A stretch of DNA of 64,000 nucleotides from Sipunculus nudus (GCA_026874595.1 CM049311.1:42535676-42599675), one strand, 5' to 3'; shown: positions 22,247 through 33,720, numbered from the stretch's first letter. Notes: generated by a model from the sequence alone, not told the origin. Program-made: numbers and translations.

Positions 22247-23033
22247 GAAACCCTTGTAAAATGATGCATAAAAAATGTTCTCATTTAATTTAGAATATCA
22301 CTTTGGGAGGTTAATACATCATTATTGCTTTTTAGTAATTTTCATGCTGATGTTTTGCCCTTATTTCTTTTTTCTAAGTTTAGGAAATATGCAGAATTTC
22401 TTTCACCATATTCTCTCCACTGTGCTTTTGAGCTATTTATTAATCCTTCAGTTATATGATTATACATAGTTTCAACTTCTTGTTTTACTTGTTGATACTC
22501 TGTTACTATTGAGTCTCCCGGATGATCAGATAATTTCCTTTCTAATTCATTCAGTTTACTCTCAAGAGCGACTAGATTCAATCTTCTTTCTTTAGCTTTT
22601 GACTTAGAATATTCTACTGTGAATTGCCTTATTTTGTATTTAAAAAATTCCCAGCAGCTTGCCGGATTATTTTATGAATTATGTTCTTTTTCATGCAAAA
22701 GTTTATTTCGTAACTCTTTGACATACACTTTATCCTGTAAAAGAAAATTATTAAATTTCCAATACCCCTTTCCTCTTTTATGTTCATTTAAGACTTGTAA
22801 CTGTTAATTAATAGCAGAATGGTCTGTACCTACTGAAGGAATAATATCGGTAGACTGTACAGATGGCTGAATATTATTTGAAATTAAAAAATAATCTAGT
22901 CTTTGTGTCAAGGGGAACCATCGCCTCCAGGAATATCTTTTAACATCAGGATTTCTTATCCTCCATATATCTATGAGCTCAAATTCTTCAATGATTGACT
23001 GTATTTGCTTAATAGACTTTACTTTCAGTTTTT
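22247..23033 (-). pseudogene. LINE piece 2: endonuclease end and RT N-terminal region
   Basis: Minus-strand reading: FELIDIWRIRNPDVKRYSWR, then RLDYFLISN and a DHSAI motif. These are the last conserved motifs of an APE-type endonuclease (W.R, RLDYF, SDH). Then follows a basic linker with a frame 22342-22581 ending WREYGERNSAYFLNLEKRNK, the standard segment ahead of the reverse transcriptase. Stops near 22807 and 22672 break it. The order of motifs runs into 10710-11001 once the gypsy element is subtracted. Role in an intact element: target nicking and target-primed reverse transcription. Confidence 0.85.
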
Positions 23034-23403
23034 AGCTCATCCGACTGAAAGTCATCTGAGCTATAGCGATCACTCTTTGTCCATCTGTCCATCCGTTAAC
23101 CAGGCACAAATCGTAACCGCTGGACCTAAAATCTTTAAATATGGATTCTGAGAGGTCCATGAAAAATCTCCTTGGAAACCAGAAATTAGGTCTCTGTTAC
23201 CCATATCCTTCGAGCTATGGGGCCCAAAGTACCCCCCCCCCCCCCCCAGAATAGTCAAAAATTTCATACAAAAACTTCAATATCTCATTAACTACTTGAC
23301 TTATGGTCATGATTTTTGGCATACATATTGATCATGAGATGTTCCATCAGTTCCTGCAGACTGGTGGCGCCACCTGTATTTTTCGATTTTTTACGAATTT
23401 TTT

Positions 23404-25409
23404 AGCTCAGCTGACTATAAGTCATCTGAGCTATAGTCGTGGTCCATTGTCCATCGTCCATCCGTCGTGCTGTCCATCCGTCCGTCCGTCTGTCCGTCCG
23501 TCCGTAGATGTGGCACGTTTTGAAACCATAAGACCTAGGATTCCTAAATTCGGCATAATGTTAGATGTCCCCAAGATCTCCTACCAAACCGAAAACTAGG
23601 TCTTTGCGACTTCGTTCCTTTGAGAAATTAAGGAAAAACCTCAATTTTTTATTAAAAACCTATTTTCACACTTCAGGACTGCCTTATATCAAAACCACTC
23701 ATCAGTTTTTCCTCATATTTACCATAAATATTTCTCTATATAGTTCCTATGTCCAGGCCAGAAATTATATCTGTATTATATAATTTAAAAAAGTTATGGA
23801 CCCAAACATAATGCATTTTGTAAAAAATCAGGAAAGATATTTGATCACTAAACACAAAGCTTGTTAAAGCTGTGGACTTTTTTCCCAGTAATATAACTTT
23901 AATTAATCAAAATTAAATTGTATAACCCAAAATTAGATCAAAATCTTTTAATTTTTTTTTTAAATATTAACAAAAATAAAAAATTGGTACCTTAAATTTT
24001 GCCCAACTTTGACCATGGCACGTTTTTTTCCTGTAAGTACTGTGGATTTAATTTTCACAGCATGTTTTTTGTTAGCATTTTGTCTGTTAACACCAAAAAT
24101 TTGAAACCAGTTGATCAAAAACTGTAGATTTTATTCAGGTTTTCAAGCACCATGTAACATATTGGTTACATCAAGCTAGTGTTATGCAGTTTGCAAGAGC
24201 TCAGCTCCCCAGCTTCAGCTCTCAGTTCTTAAAATTTGGCAAACAATTAGATGTCACCAAAATCCCCTACCATGCCAAGAATTTGGTCACTAGGACTTAA
24301 TACCTTCGAGATATTAATGAAAAACTTCATTTTTCCATTAAAAATGCATTGTTACACTTCAAGACTGGCTTATATCAAAACCACTGATCTGACTTTTATC
24401 ATATATAATATATATATTTTTCTATACATTCTCTATGCACATGCCAGAAATTATATCAGTATTGCCTTAATGTTTTAAGTTATGGGCCCAAACATAATGC
24501 ACTTTGTAAAAAATCAAGAAATATATTTACTCCCTTAACAAGAGGATTGCTGAAGCTAGAGATTTTTTTTCAGGGATGTAACATTATTTCATCAAGATCC
24601 CATTGAATACCCAAAATTAGTTCTGAATTTTTAAATTTGACAAGTTATTAGTATAAATATAAAATTAGTACCTTAAATTTTGCTCAACTTTGACCATGGC
24701 ACATTTGTTTCCTGTGAGCACTATTGATATAATTTTCATATCATACACCCATAAGGATTTCAGCTTTTTAGTTTAGAAAGCTGAAAGAAATTGGCCAAAA
24801 ATTGTAGCTTTTATTAATGTTTTCATGAGACCATGTCAGACCTTGGCTCTCTCCAGCCCCTCTTGAGTCACCTGTATGTTGACCTTGTTGAAATTTCAGC
24901 AAATTATGCATGCTTGAGGCGAGGCATTCACTTGGGCAGCCAGGCAGCTTATGGCCAGCCACAGTTGATCCAGGTGTCCAACCCAACTCATCTAGTAATT
25001 TTAACCAACAAAATAATCTAGTAATTTTAACCAACAAAATAACAATAAACAATATATTAATAAATTTTTATTGGTTTTTAATAACAAATTAAAGAAAAAT
25101 AGAAAAGGAATTTGTTAGTTTATAATAACAGGAAGTTAACTTGCAGTTACTGATAATATAAGAATCTTGTATCAATGGATAAAATGTCACATATTCCAAA
25201 TAACACCATGCAGTATTTTTCAGTTCAATTTTTATGATAAAAAAGTAAATCATATTAGTCATTACTAATCATTAGGGATCATATGAAGGAAATAAATGAT
25301 AGACAAAGATGAAGTTGATAATATTAATCTAGATTCCTACTGTGTCTAGTGTGTACATTGATGTGAAATTAGTCCAAAATGAATATATTACACCCATAGG
25401 TCCCTTGTT
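23404..25409 (+). mobile_element. Nested HINE-like copy, 'GATGTGGCACGTTTTG' subfamily
   Basis: Hairpin head AGCTCAGCTGACT...AGTCATCTGAGCT, then CCGTCCGTAGATGTGGCACG. The body is homologous to 57923-60572, 48805-49620 and 26368-27000. The tail is shortened (only ACCCATAGGTCCCTTGTT at 25392-25409). It sits inside a 336-bp unit of the outer repeat, whose text continues (CTATTTTTGAGACCTTTAAA) straight after 25409. Confidence 0.8.
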
Positions 25410-26367
25410 TTTCTATTTTTGAGACCTTTAAAAATGTGAACATCTGTTAACAAGGCACAAATCGTAAACACTGGACCTGGAATCTTAATTCTTGACACAC
25501 TGAGAGGTCCATGAAAAATCTCCTTATAAACCCGGAATAAGGTCTCTTTTACCCGTATCCTTCGAGCTATGGGGCCCAAAAGTACCCCCCAGAATAGTAA
25601 AAAATTTCATACAAAAACTTCAATATCTCATCAACTACATCACTGATGGTCACGAATTTTGGCATACCTATTGATCATGAGATGTTTCATCATTTTCTGC
25701 AGACTGGTGGCGCCACCTGTATATTTCAATTTTTACTAATTGTTTTCTCTATATTTGAGACCTTAAAAAATGTGAACAGCTGTTAACAGGGCACAAATCA
25801 TTAAGACTGGACCTAGAATCTTCATTCTTGACACAGTGAGAGACCTATGAAAAGTCTCCATGGAAACCTGAAATAAGGTCTCTGTTACCCATATCCTTTG
25901 AGCTGTTGGGGGCTCCCAATTACCCCCAGAATAATGGAAAATTTGATAAAAACAAACTGCAACATCTCAATAACTACAACACTGATGGTCATGATTTTTG
26001 GCATACATATTGATCAAGAGGTGTTCCATCAGTTCCTGCAGACTGGTGGCGCCACCTGTATTTTTTTCAAATTTTCACAATTTTTTTTCTCTATTTTTGA
26101 GACCTTTAAAGATGTGGTTATCTGTCAACAGGGTACAAATCTTAACAACTGGACCTAGAATCTTCATTCTTGTCATGCAAGGAGGCCCATGAAAAGTGCC
26201 TGTGGAAACTTGAAATTAGGTCTCTGTTACCCATATCCTTCAAGCTATAGGACTCCGAAGTATACCTCAGAATAATGGACAATTTGATACAAAGGCTGAA
26301 GTATCTGAACAACTAATGCAGAGATCAACATGATTCTTTGCATGGATATTGACCATTAAGTGTTTTT

Positions 26368-28267
26368 AGCTCAGCTGACTATAAGTCATCTGAGCTATAG
26401 TCGTGGTCCATTGTCCGTCGTCCGTCCGTCTGTCCGTCCGTCCGTCCGTAGATGTGGCACGTTTTGAAACCGTAAGACCTAGGAATCCAAAATTCAGCAT
26501 AATGTTAGATGTCCCCAAGATCTCCTACCAAGCCGAAAAACTGGGTCTTTGCAACTTCGTTCCTTTGAAAAATTAAGGAAAAACCTCAATTTTTTATTAA
26601 AATCCTATTTTCACACTTCAGGACTGCCTAATATCAAAACCACTCATCTGTTTTTCCTCATATTTACCTTAAATATTCTTCTATATAGTTCCTATGTACA
26701 TGCCAGAAATTAAGTCTGTTAAGTGTAAATTCTTTAAGTTATGGGCCCAAACATAATGGACTTCAGGAAAAATCAGGAAAAATATTTACTCACTTAACAT
26801 GAAAAATTTTGAAACTAGAGTCTATTTTCCCAAGTATATAACTATGTTTAATTAAGATTCAATTGTTTACCCAAAATTAGATCTGAATTTTGTAAATTTT
26901 TTAAGTAATTAGCATAAAAATAAAATCAGTACCTTAAATTTTGCCCAACTTTGACCATGGCACGTTTTTTTCCTGTAAGTACCATTGATTTAATTTTCAC
27001 ACCATGTAAACATAAATATTTAATTTGTTTAAATCTGAAATTTGGAAGTAAAAGCTTGAAAATTAAGCTAGTTATTGATTTTTTTCTTGAGGCTCTATTG
27101 TAGTCATTTGCTTTGATTACAGATTACAGATGCAGGGTCCCACTCCAGGTCACTGGAAGTCAGCTATGCCAGGGTTTCTGATTTGTTACAGTCACTGGGG
27201 GAGATCCCCTGCTGTGACAGGTGTACAGTTATTCTCATATCACCACCCCAATCACCCCCCCCCCCCCCGCGCAAACCCAACCCACCAAGTGTTATGTAGT
27301 ATTGTTATTGTTTTCACTGTATCTCCTTAATTGTAATGCTGTTTCTACTCTGATATGCAAAAATTTTCCTTGAAAAAGGAATTTAAGGTGTAATCCAGAA
27401 GATGCAATGTTGTGTAATGTAGCATTTTTAAAGAAATCATTTTTCTTTTAAATGATTTTACCAGTCATAATGGAACCCATCAGTATGCTTAAATTATGAC
27501 AAAATATGAAGCACATTATGGATAAATAAAGACACAATTAAAAACTGTGAAATTTAAATCAAGTATTTTTTTTAGATATTTATTGTTTTGCAGATTTAAA
27601 AGATATATTTTTGTGGTAAAAAATAAATAAACATTTGTATGCATGATGTGGTGTTATCTGACAAGATTGAGATTTATGATGATGCAATTGAGAATTATGA
27701 ATCAACTTTTATATTCAGATATATATGTTATATTGAAAATGTATAGAAATATAAACTTAAATTAAAAAAAAAATTGATGTGATAAAAAAATGAGGATTTA
27801 TTACAAACATGTGTTCATTATTATCCTGCATCAGCAGAGTTTGAGATCAGGCTTTGTTTGCCATTTTTTATGTTGTTAATTAGTTATATTTCAACTGTAT
27901 ACATTTCATAAAAAAACATATTTAATAATATATATTATACAAAAAAAAAGATTTGATTGAACAAATGTGTAAACTACTGAAATGTCAACAGTTAATCGAA
28001 AAGCCAACTAATGATCATGGTAATTGTACAGATCATTTGTTCACAAACTGCTCACATGCTTCAGTTTCAACATTAGGAAACACATGGTCAGGTCACAAAA
28101 TATTATTTGCAACAATTTCTTGCTCATCAATACAAACCAATCATATAAACCAACCATGGCCTTTTTTTACCTCTTCCTCTTACACTTTATCTCCATTTGA
28201 TATTATTTTAGATTTTTACCTTCAAGGTTAACGTCAGCTGAGCACAGTGACCCATAGGTCCCTTGTT
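26368..28267 (+). mobile_element. Nested HINE-like copy with a verified empty site
   Basis: Head AGCTCAGCTGACT at 26368, tail GCTGAGCACAGTGACCCAT...CCTTGTT at 28267. Left flank AAGTGTTTTT and right flank ATTAGTTTCTGC join to give exactly the uninterrupted text at 16453-16467 in the paralogous repeat. There is therefore no target duplication and no loss of bases. Length 1.9 kb. It contains the dispersed segment 27297-27850 and an endonuclease-like coding remnant near its 3' end. Confidence 0.85.
27953..28190 (+). pseudogene. Endonuclease-like coding remnant near a Helentron-like tail
   Basis: An open frame reads LKCQQLIEKPTNDHGNCTDH, then LFTNC...TWSGHKILFA. It resembles the C-terminal motifs of APE-type endonucleases ('LIxxPTxDxGxxIDHIYTN ... 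SDHxxI'). APE-like endonuclease domains occur at the C-terminus of autonomous Helentrons, so this may be leftover coding from the autonomous parent. A LINE origin is the alternative. A decayed copy lies at 10480-10640. Confidence 0.45.
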
Positions 28268-28399
28268 ATTAGTTTCTGCTGACTGGTGGAGCCACCTGTA
28301 TTTTTGTATCCGCTAAAACCGGGTCCGCCGCCTCTGCCTCATTCATTTCCAGAGAATTCCCCTGAGACTAATGGACCGATTTTTCCAAAACTTACACCA

Positions 28400-29330
28400 A
28401 TTATTTGGACACATGTGAACTGGTGCCTCACCAATTTGCGTTGACCTCTGACCTTTCCTCTCTGCCCAGGGTCCATTTGTCTGCTGTTTCCACACATAAA
28501 CCCTCATATCTGGGGAACCGTTTGACCAATCGGGAAATAAAATTTATACAAATGTAGCCCTTGGATAGCTTTATAACATACACATAAACTGGTGGCGCCA
28601 CCTGCAACCATGTTTGCACAGTGTCCATCTGTTCATCTGCCTTGGGTGAAAATCACTCATCTCTCTGCAGTGAATTGACTAATTCACCTGAAATTCAGCA
28701 TTCGTATACATCCTGGATAGCTTTCTTGATTTTATGACAGGTGGCGCCACCTACATTCACGTTCACGCTGATGACTTCAAAGCTCATATCTTGGGAACCG
28801 TTTGACCGATTGGGCCAAAATTTTGCATGTGTATAGATCTCACATAGCTTTTCATCATAGGCAAAACTGGTGGCGCAACCTGTTTGTCTGTCTGTTTGTC
28901 TGTTGTGGGCTAAAATCACTCATTTCTCTGTAGTGGTTTGACATAACTGCCTAAAACTTTGCAGGTTTATACATCCTGGACAGCTTTCTTGATTTAATGA
29001 CATGTGGCGCAACCTACATTCTAGTTAACGCTGCAGACATCCAAGCTCATATCTCAGGAACCATTTGACCGATTGGGCCAAAATTTTGCATGTGTATAGA
29101 TCTCACATAGGTCTTTATCATGAACAAAACTGGAGGGGCCACCTGCAACTATTTTTTTTCACAGCGTCTGTCAGTTTGTCTGCCATGGGCCAAAATCACT
29201 CATATACATATAGTGGTTTGACTTTTCTGCCTATATGTATACAACTTTCTGTTTTCTGGATTTGTGGTAGGTGGCACAACCTACATACACATTTAGGCAG
29301 CAGACATCCATGCTAATATGCACCATACCT
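28400..29330. repeat. ~140/280-bp composite repeat array
   Basis: Same repeat as 16690-17560: alternating half-units with GGTGGCGCCACCT or GGTGGCGC(A)ACCT cores. Belongs to the element 23034-29615. Confidence 0.85.
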
Positions 29331-29615
29331 CATTATATTTCCCCTTGCCACTCAGTCCGTGCCTCACTTCACCCGTTCCACTCTGATTTTGGCAGATACA
29401 CGTAGTCGCTTTTCGGCTACCCATATTCTAGTTTTTAAAGTTTACACATTTTTCTCTATTTTTTAGATATATAAATACAGACACAATCTTGGCCTGTTGG
29501 TTAATCTGTTTGATTCTTCAGTTGAATGGGTATATACTACCATTCTGATGATAAAATTTCCTTTTGGGAATCTCTTCCCAGTCAGCTGAGCGTCATGACC
29601 CATGGGTCACTTGTT

Positions 29616-29704
29616 CCCCATCAGTGTCAATTTTATCCATACAAACATTAAAATCACCCCCTACAATTAGCCATATGTCAGTATCAAGTACCATCTTTTT
29701 AGTG
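29616..29704 (-). pseudogene. LINE piece 1: endonuclease GGDFN region
   Basis: Minus-strand reading gives KKMVLDTDIWLIVGGDFNV and CMDKIDTDG, the catalytic GGDFN motif of an APE-type LINE endonuclease. It is cut by the Helentron-like repeat at 29615 and on the right by another repeat starting TGTGAGCTTATGCG at about 29708. LINE coding continues at 23033. Confidence 0.75.
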
Positions 29705-30312
29705 AACCTGTGAGCTTATGCGATGGCACAGCGTCGTCCCTCTGCTCTCAGCTGTCCGCCGTCCAGGGCTGGCTTTCCGCCATCCATGGCTGTAAGTCAG
29801 AAACCGTCAGAGCTAGCAGCTCCAAATGACATGTAAAAATTAGTCACATGTGAAACTTGGTGCCCTGGAGCTTATTATTGGGTAGCTGCATTAATTTAGA
29901 TTTTATAGAGAAAAAGCTTAAAAACCTTTAAAAATCTTCTCCTCTTAAACTGCCAGCCAAATTGTCCAATAATTCACAGAATTGTTCCTTGAAACAATCT
30001 TTCTCAAGTTTGTTCGAATGGTTTCAGTTCAATGATTTTTGACCCAGTTACAGGAAGTTGAACTTAGTCATCTGTGAAAAAAAGCATACTAAACTTAAAA
30101 TCTCAGAAACGGCTGGAGCTGTCATCACCAAATTTTATGCCAATGTTTGTCACATGAGTCATATCTGAAATTGAGGTGTTGGTGGTGCCACCTACATTGA
30201 TCTGTTTTTTACAAGCAAAAATGTAAGTTAAGACTCTTCTAGCTTATACACCTTTTTTTTTTAAAGAAACTGTTAACCTGATTGGTTTAAACTTTACAAG
30301 AATTATTCTATG
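29705..30312 (+). repeat. Dispersed repeat family D, copy 1
   Basis: Begins TGTGAGCTTATGCGATGG. 29820-30312 is similar along its length to 52570-53110 (shared AAACCTTTAAAAATCTTC-like and GGTGGTGCCACCTACATTGA). The next gypsy element starts at 30313, inside this repeat. Confidence 0.7.
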
Positions 30313-30462
30313 TGTTGTGTACTTGTTTGCATTAATCCGGGGGATAAGTTTAAGAGTTGAATTTGTATGCGACACCGGAACAAGACTCTCACGAGACTGG
30401 GCTTTCGAGTATGTATGATGGCTTATTAAAGTTTGTTCACATATAACTGAGTCTGTTATACA
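30313..30462 (+). repeat. 5' LTR (150 bp)
   Basis: Pairs with 33188-33337 at the same length with few substitutions. Confidence 0.88.
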
Positions 30463-30469
30463 ACCAATC

Positions 30470-30484
30470 TGGCGACAAGGATGG
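30470..30484 (+). other. Primer-binding site, tRNA-Ser type
   Basis: TGGCGACAAGGATGG matches the tRNA-Ser(GCU) 3' end with one mismatch and overlaps the gag start codon region (ATG at 30481). Confidence 0.65.
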
Positions 30485-31257
30485 CTGACATTACGCTACC
30501 ACCACCCAACCCGTTCCTCCAGAACCCGGGCCAACTGATGGTCCCATGGAAGCGCTGGTTTACCGCTTTCCAGACTTATTTGAGGGCAAATGCTCTCGAC
30601 ACAGAAGCAACATCTGAGGCACCGAAACGCGCCATCTTGATTCTTTGTTTGGGGATGGAGGGGCAAAGACTGTTTCATTCTATGCCAGAAAAGGATACCT
30701 TCACATACGATGAACCTATTACCGCATTAGAAAAACACTTCGGACCTCACAAATCAGCCATGATGGAATGATACCGCTTCCGCCAGAGAGTCCAGAGGCA
30801 AGGCGAATCTGTACGTGAGTATGTTGCAGCTCTTACTGAGTTAGCCTCTACATGTAACTTTGGACAGTTATGTGATGAATTAATACGTGATCAGTTGATA
30901 GAAAAAACACTTTTTCCGCGAATTCGTGAAAGACTCTTGATGGAACCAGATGCGTTATCTCTAGAACGTGCAACTACGCTAGCAATACAGATAGAGACTG
31001 CGATCCATGAATCTAAAGTCATGTCTAGTACTGCCAGTAGTATGGATGGAGGCTTTCAACATTCTGAGGCACGTGTTCAGGGAGTCAGATATAAACCTAG
31101 GCAAGATAAGCAGAAACCTACCAAGCCTAAACAACCAGACTCACAACAAACCTGTGGTAATTGTGTACAGTTTGGACATAAGCCATACACTTCTCATTGT
31201 CCAGCGATGGGACAAAAATGTAGGAATTGCAGCAAGAACAATCATTTCGCTAAATGC
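30481..31257 (+). pseudogene. gag with zinc knuckles, one internal stop
   Basis: ATG at 30481 just inside the primer-binding site. The frame has a TGA at 30769-30771 but continues in the same frame to a TGA at 31258. WKRWFTAFQTYLRAN and REYVAALTELASTCNFGQL are gag capsid-like motifs; the end carries CGNCVQFGHKPYTSHC and CRNCSKNNHFAKC zinc knuckles. Two stops and otherwise preserved coding suggest moderate age, or a readthrough design at the second stop. Confidence 0.82.
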
Positions 31258-31260
31258 TGA

Positions 31261-31560
31261 AGAACAAAACACCCTTCAGCTAGTGTGCGCCATATACAAG
31301 GTGAGCCTCTTACTGTGTATTCAGTGACTCTTGCTGGTCAAGACAGCTTTAAACAGTGTACGCTCAGCATAGCCAATGTTCCAATATCTCTGTTGATTGA
31401 TCTCGGAGCTAAGGTATCTATCCTCAGTGATGAACTGTATGAACAACACTTCACAGATCACCCACTAACTCCACCACAGAAAAGTTTAGTGGCATATGAT
31501 AACAAACCAATAGAAGTGTTTGGGATAGTTAATCTCCTTGGCCTGTGTCCTTGCTTGTGA
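31261..31560 (+). pseudogene. Protease remnant followed by the deletion junction
   Basis: Open in the gag frame after the stop at 31258. ISLLIDLGAKVSILSDELY corresponds to the retropepsin active site, with DLG in place of DTG, which would probably abolish activity. After about 31530 the text jumps to RNase H without any reverse transcriptase. Confidence 0.75.
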
Positions 31561-32095
31561 GCACTGGCATTTATTGCTCTATGGGTGTCTCTTCACACTG
31601 TGTACAGACCACCAAGCCCTCACTACACTCTTAAATACAACAGGTTCAGGGCATAAACCACTACATGTCTACTGGTGGTCAGACAGACTTCACCATTACA
31701 ATTTCCATGTTGAGTACACACCAGGTCACAAAAACTGTGGTCCAGACATGCTCAGTCGATTAGTGCATCGGCCAAGTTCGGAAATACAATCAACAGAGTG
31801 TGTGCAAGCTGTGAATGATGCGGACATTCTGCAAATCGGCACATTGTTAGTCATGCCATCTGAATTACAAGCTGCTTCAGAGGCAGATCCTGTTTTTCAA
31901 CAGGTAAGACAGTACACAATTGAAGGATGGCCTAAAACTTTTTCTGATGACTTGAAACCCTATCAGCAAGTAAAAAATGAATTGTCTGTGTGGAATACAT
32001 ATTGCCTGGCAAGGGGCAGTTATACCACAATTGCTATACCACAGAGTGCTAGCAATGGCCCATCCAGGAAGGCCATCCAGGAATTGTGCGCATGA
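31538..32095 (+). pseudogene. RNase H end and integrase zinc-binding region
   Basis: Begins in the middle of RNase H: ACEHWHLLLYGCLFTLCTDH, then FHVEYTPGHKNCGPDMLSR. The linker and the start of the integrase N-terminal region follow. The frame shifts near 32090, where the zinc-binding motif should lie. The N-terminal half of RNase H and the whole reverse transcriptase are missing. Confidence 0.82.
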
Positions 32096-32138
32096 AACAG
32101 CGATGTCGCGAGGCAGTCTGGTGGCCTAAGACTCTCAT

Positions 32139-33104
32139 ATGGAAGCACATGTCCAGCACTGTGAAGCTTGTGCTATCAGCAACAAAGCTAACAAACCTGA
32201 TCAGCCTCCTGTTCAACCAATCACATGGCCACAACAGCCTTGGAAAAAGATCCAAATGGACATATTTGGAGAAATTAAAGCTGCACCTTTCAGTGAACGC
32301 TTTCTAGTCGTTGTGCGTGACATGGACTCGAAATGGCTAGAAATAGCCACAAGAAGTACTTTTACTTCAAACACAATCATGTCAATCTTGAATAATCTGT
32401 TCACCAGATGGGGCCTACCAGATACTGTGGTCACACAGTTCACATCTTATGAGTTTCAAGGCTACTTGCAGTCCCTTGGAATAGAGCACCACCTCACATC
32501 TCGATACAACACACAGTGTACAGGCGCTGTGGAACACTTCAATCGTGTGATTAAAGATGGACTGAAAACCGGGTTAGCGGAGGGAAGAAACCTCAAAGAT
32601 ATCATACAAACCATTCTTCAGACCAATAGAGCTTTACCACATGCTCTAACGCAACAAACTCCTGCTGAGTTAATGATCAGTAGGAAAATTATATTGCCAT
32701 TAGAAAAGCTAACACCCAAAGCACCAGTCCCTCAGCAAATCACTGACAAAGCTGAGGATATTGCCAAACGTCAAAAGAACACCAAACAGTATACAGACTG
32801 GAGACGTAGAGCGAAAACTTCAAAACTAAAGTCCGGCGATTATGTTCGGCTTAAACGGCCTTTTCAGCAGCACAAACTGTCTCCAGTCTTGTCGGATCCA
32901 AAACAAATTTATCAGCAGGTAGGACCTTCGACATACAGACTCATAGATGGCACTGTTTGGAATGATTCATGGGACACCGGTCTACCTTTCAACATGTTTG
33001 GTGCACAACCTACTGCACATGGTGGACATCCTCGGAGATCGCGCAGACCTCCTCGTTATTTAAGTGACTGTGGAATCGTAAATGATATGTTCACATACAA
33101 GTAA
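32139..33104 (+). pseudogene. Integrase core and C-terminal region
   Basis: A 321-residue frame. HVQHCEAC is the end of the zinc-binding motif. The first catalytic aspartate lies in QMDIFGEI. The second, normally in TDNGxxF, is replaced (VVTQFTSYEF). The glutamate remains in GAVEHFNRVIKDGL. The C-terminal part has LKSGDYVRLKRP and ends with a basic RRSRRPPRYLSD tail, typical of metazoan gypsy pol. Integrase activity is not expected. Confidence 0.88.
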
Positions 33105-33187
33105 TTCTTGTACAGGTATATCTAGTACGGAAGGACTCATACCCTTATCGTAATCTTTGATGTTCTGTTTAAATTTTGGGGAAAATA

Positions 33188-33337
33188 TGTTGTGTACTTG
33201 TTTGCATTAATCCAGGGGATAAGTTTAAGAGCTGAATTTGTATGCGACACCAGAACGAGACTCTTGCAAGACTGGGCTCTCGAGTATGTATGATGGCTGA
33301 TTAAAGTTTGTTCACATATAACTGAGTCTGTTATCCA
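33188..33337 (+). repeat. 3' LTR (150 bp)
   Basis: Copy of 30313-30462, preceded by a weak purine tract (GGGGAAAATA). Confidence 0.88.
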
Positions 33338-33374
33338 GACATCACCATGGCAACTGACCTGGCTCTGTCTGGTG

Positions 33375-33435
33375 TCTAGACAATGTGTCTAGACGTCTAG
33401 ACACAGTGTCTAGACGTCTAGACACAATGTCTAGA
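33375..33435. repeat. Near-perfect 30-bp inverted repeat with 1-base centre
   Basis: Arms 33375-33404 and 33406-33435 around A33405 differ by one mismatch. Each arm contains TCTAGAC repeats, giving six TCTAGA words in 61 bases. It lies 38 bases after the 3' LTR. Confidence 0.9.
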
Positions 33436-33449
33436 TGCAGAATTCCCAG

Positions 33450-33720
33450 ATTATTGGAACTATATCTTTCAACTGTTTGAAAAACTTTGTTTGCATTTTA
33501 AGCGATTCAGGTACGTTAACCATCAGGTCACATGTGAACTGCTGCACCCTCATTTTTGGTTGACCTCTGACCTTTTCTTGCTGCCAAGCATCCATTTGTG
33601 TGTCTGTTTCCACACATAAACCCACATATCTAGGGAACCATTTGACTGATCAGGCTAAAAATTTTGCACAAATTTAGCCCTTTGATAGCTTATAACACAC
33701 ATACAAAACTTTCCTATGGG
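33450..33720. repeat. Detached fragment of the Helentron-like core
   Basis: Similar to 28380-28590 (TCACATGTGAACTG, GACCTCTGACCTTTTC, TTTCCACACATAAACCC). No head or tail. Confidence 0.65.

Larger units (their letters stand above)
23034..29615 (+). mobile_element. Second large Helentron/HINE-like repeat, with two nested copies
   Basis: Head AGCTCATCCGACTGAAAGTC at 23034, tail GCGTCATGACCCATGGGTCACTTGTT-type end at 29615. Its core is homologous to 12134-17856: 336-bp units (23090-23403, 25410-26367) followed by the 140/280-bp array (28400-29330) and the same pre-tail (TATTTCCCCTTGCCACTCA...). Two other elements sit inside (23404-25409 and 26368-28267). It interrupts the LINE endonuclease; on either side LINE coding joins in frame without a target duplication. 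Confidence 0.78.
30313..33337 (+). mobile_element. Ty3/Gypsy-like element lacking reverse transcriptase
   Basis: 150-bp LTRs at 30313-30462 and 33188-33337 (TGTTGTGTAC...GTTATACA / GTTATCCA), a tRNA-Ser-type primer site, gag, protease, the end of RNase H and integrase. The reverse transcriptase and the first half of RNase H are deleted around 31545. Flanking pentamers (CTATG and GACAT) do not match, so no target duplication can be shown; recombination between copies or a flank rearrangement is possible. Length 3.0 kb. Confidence 0.88.
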
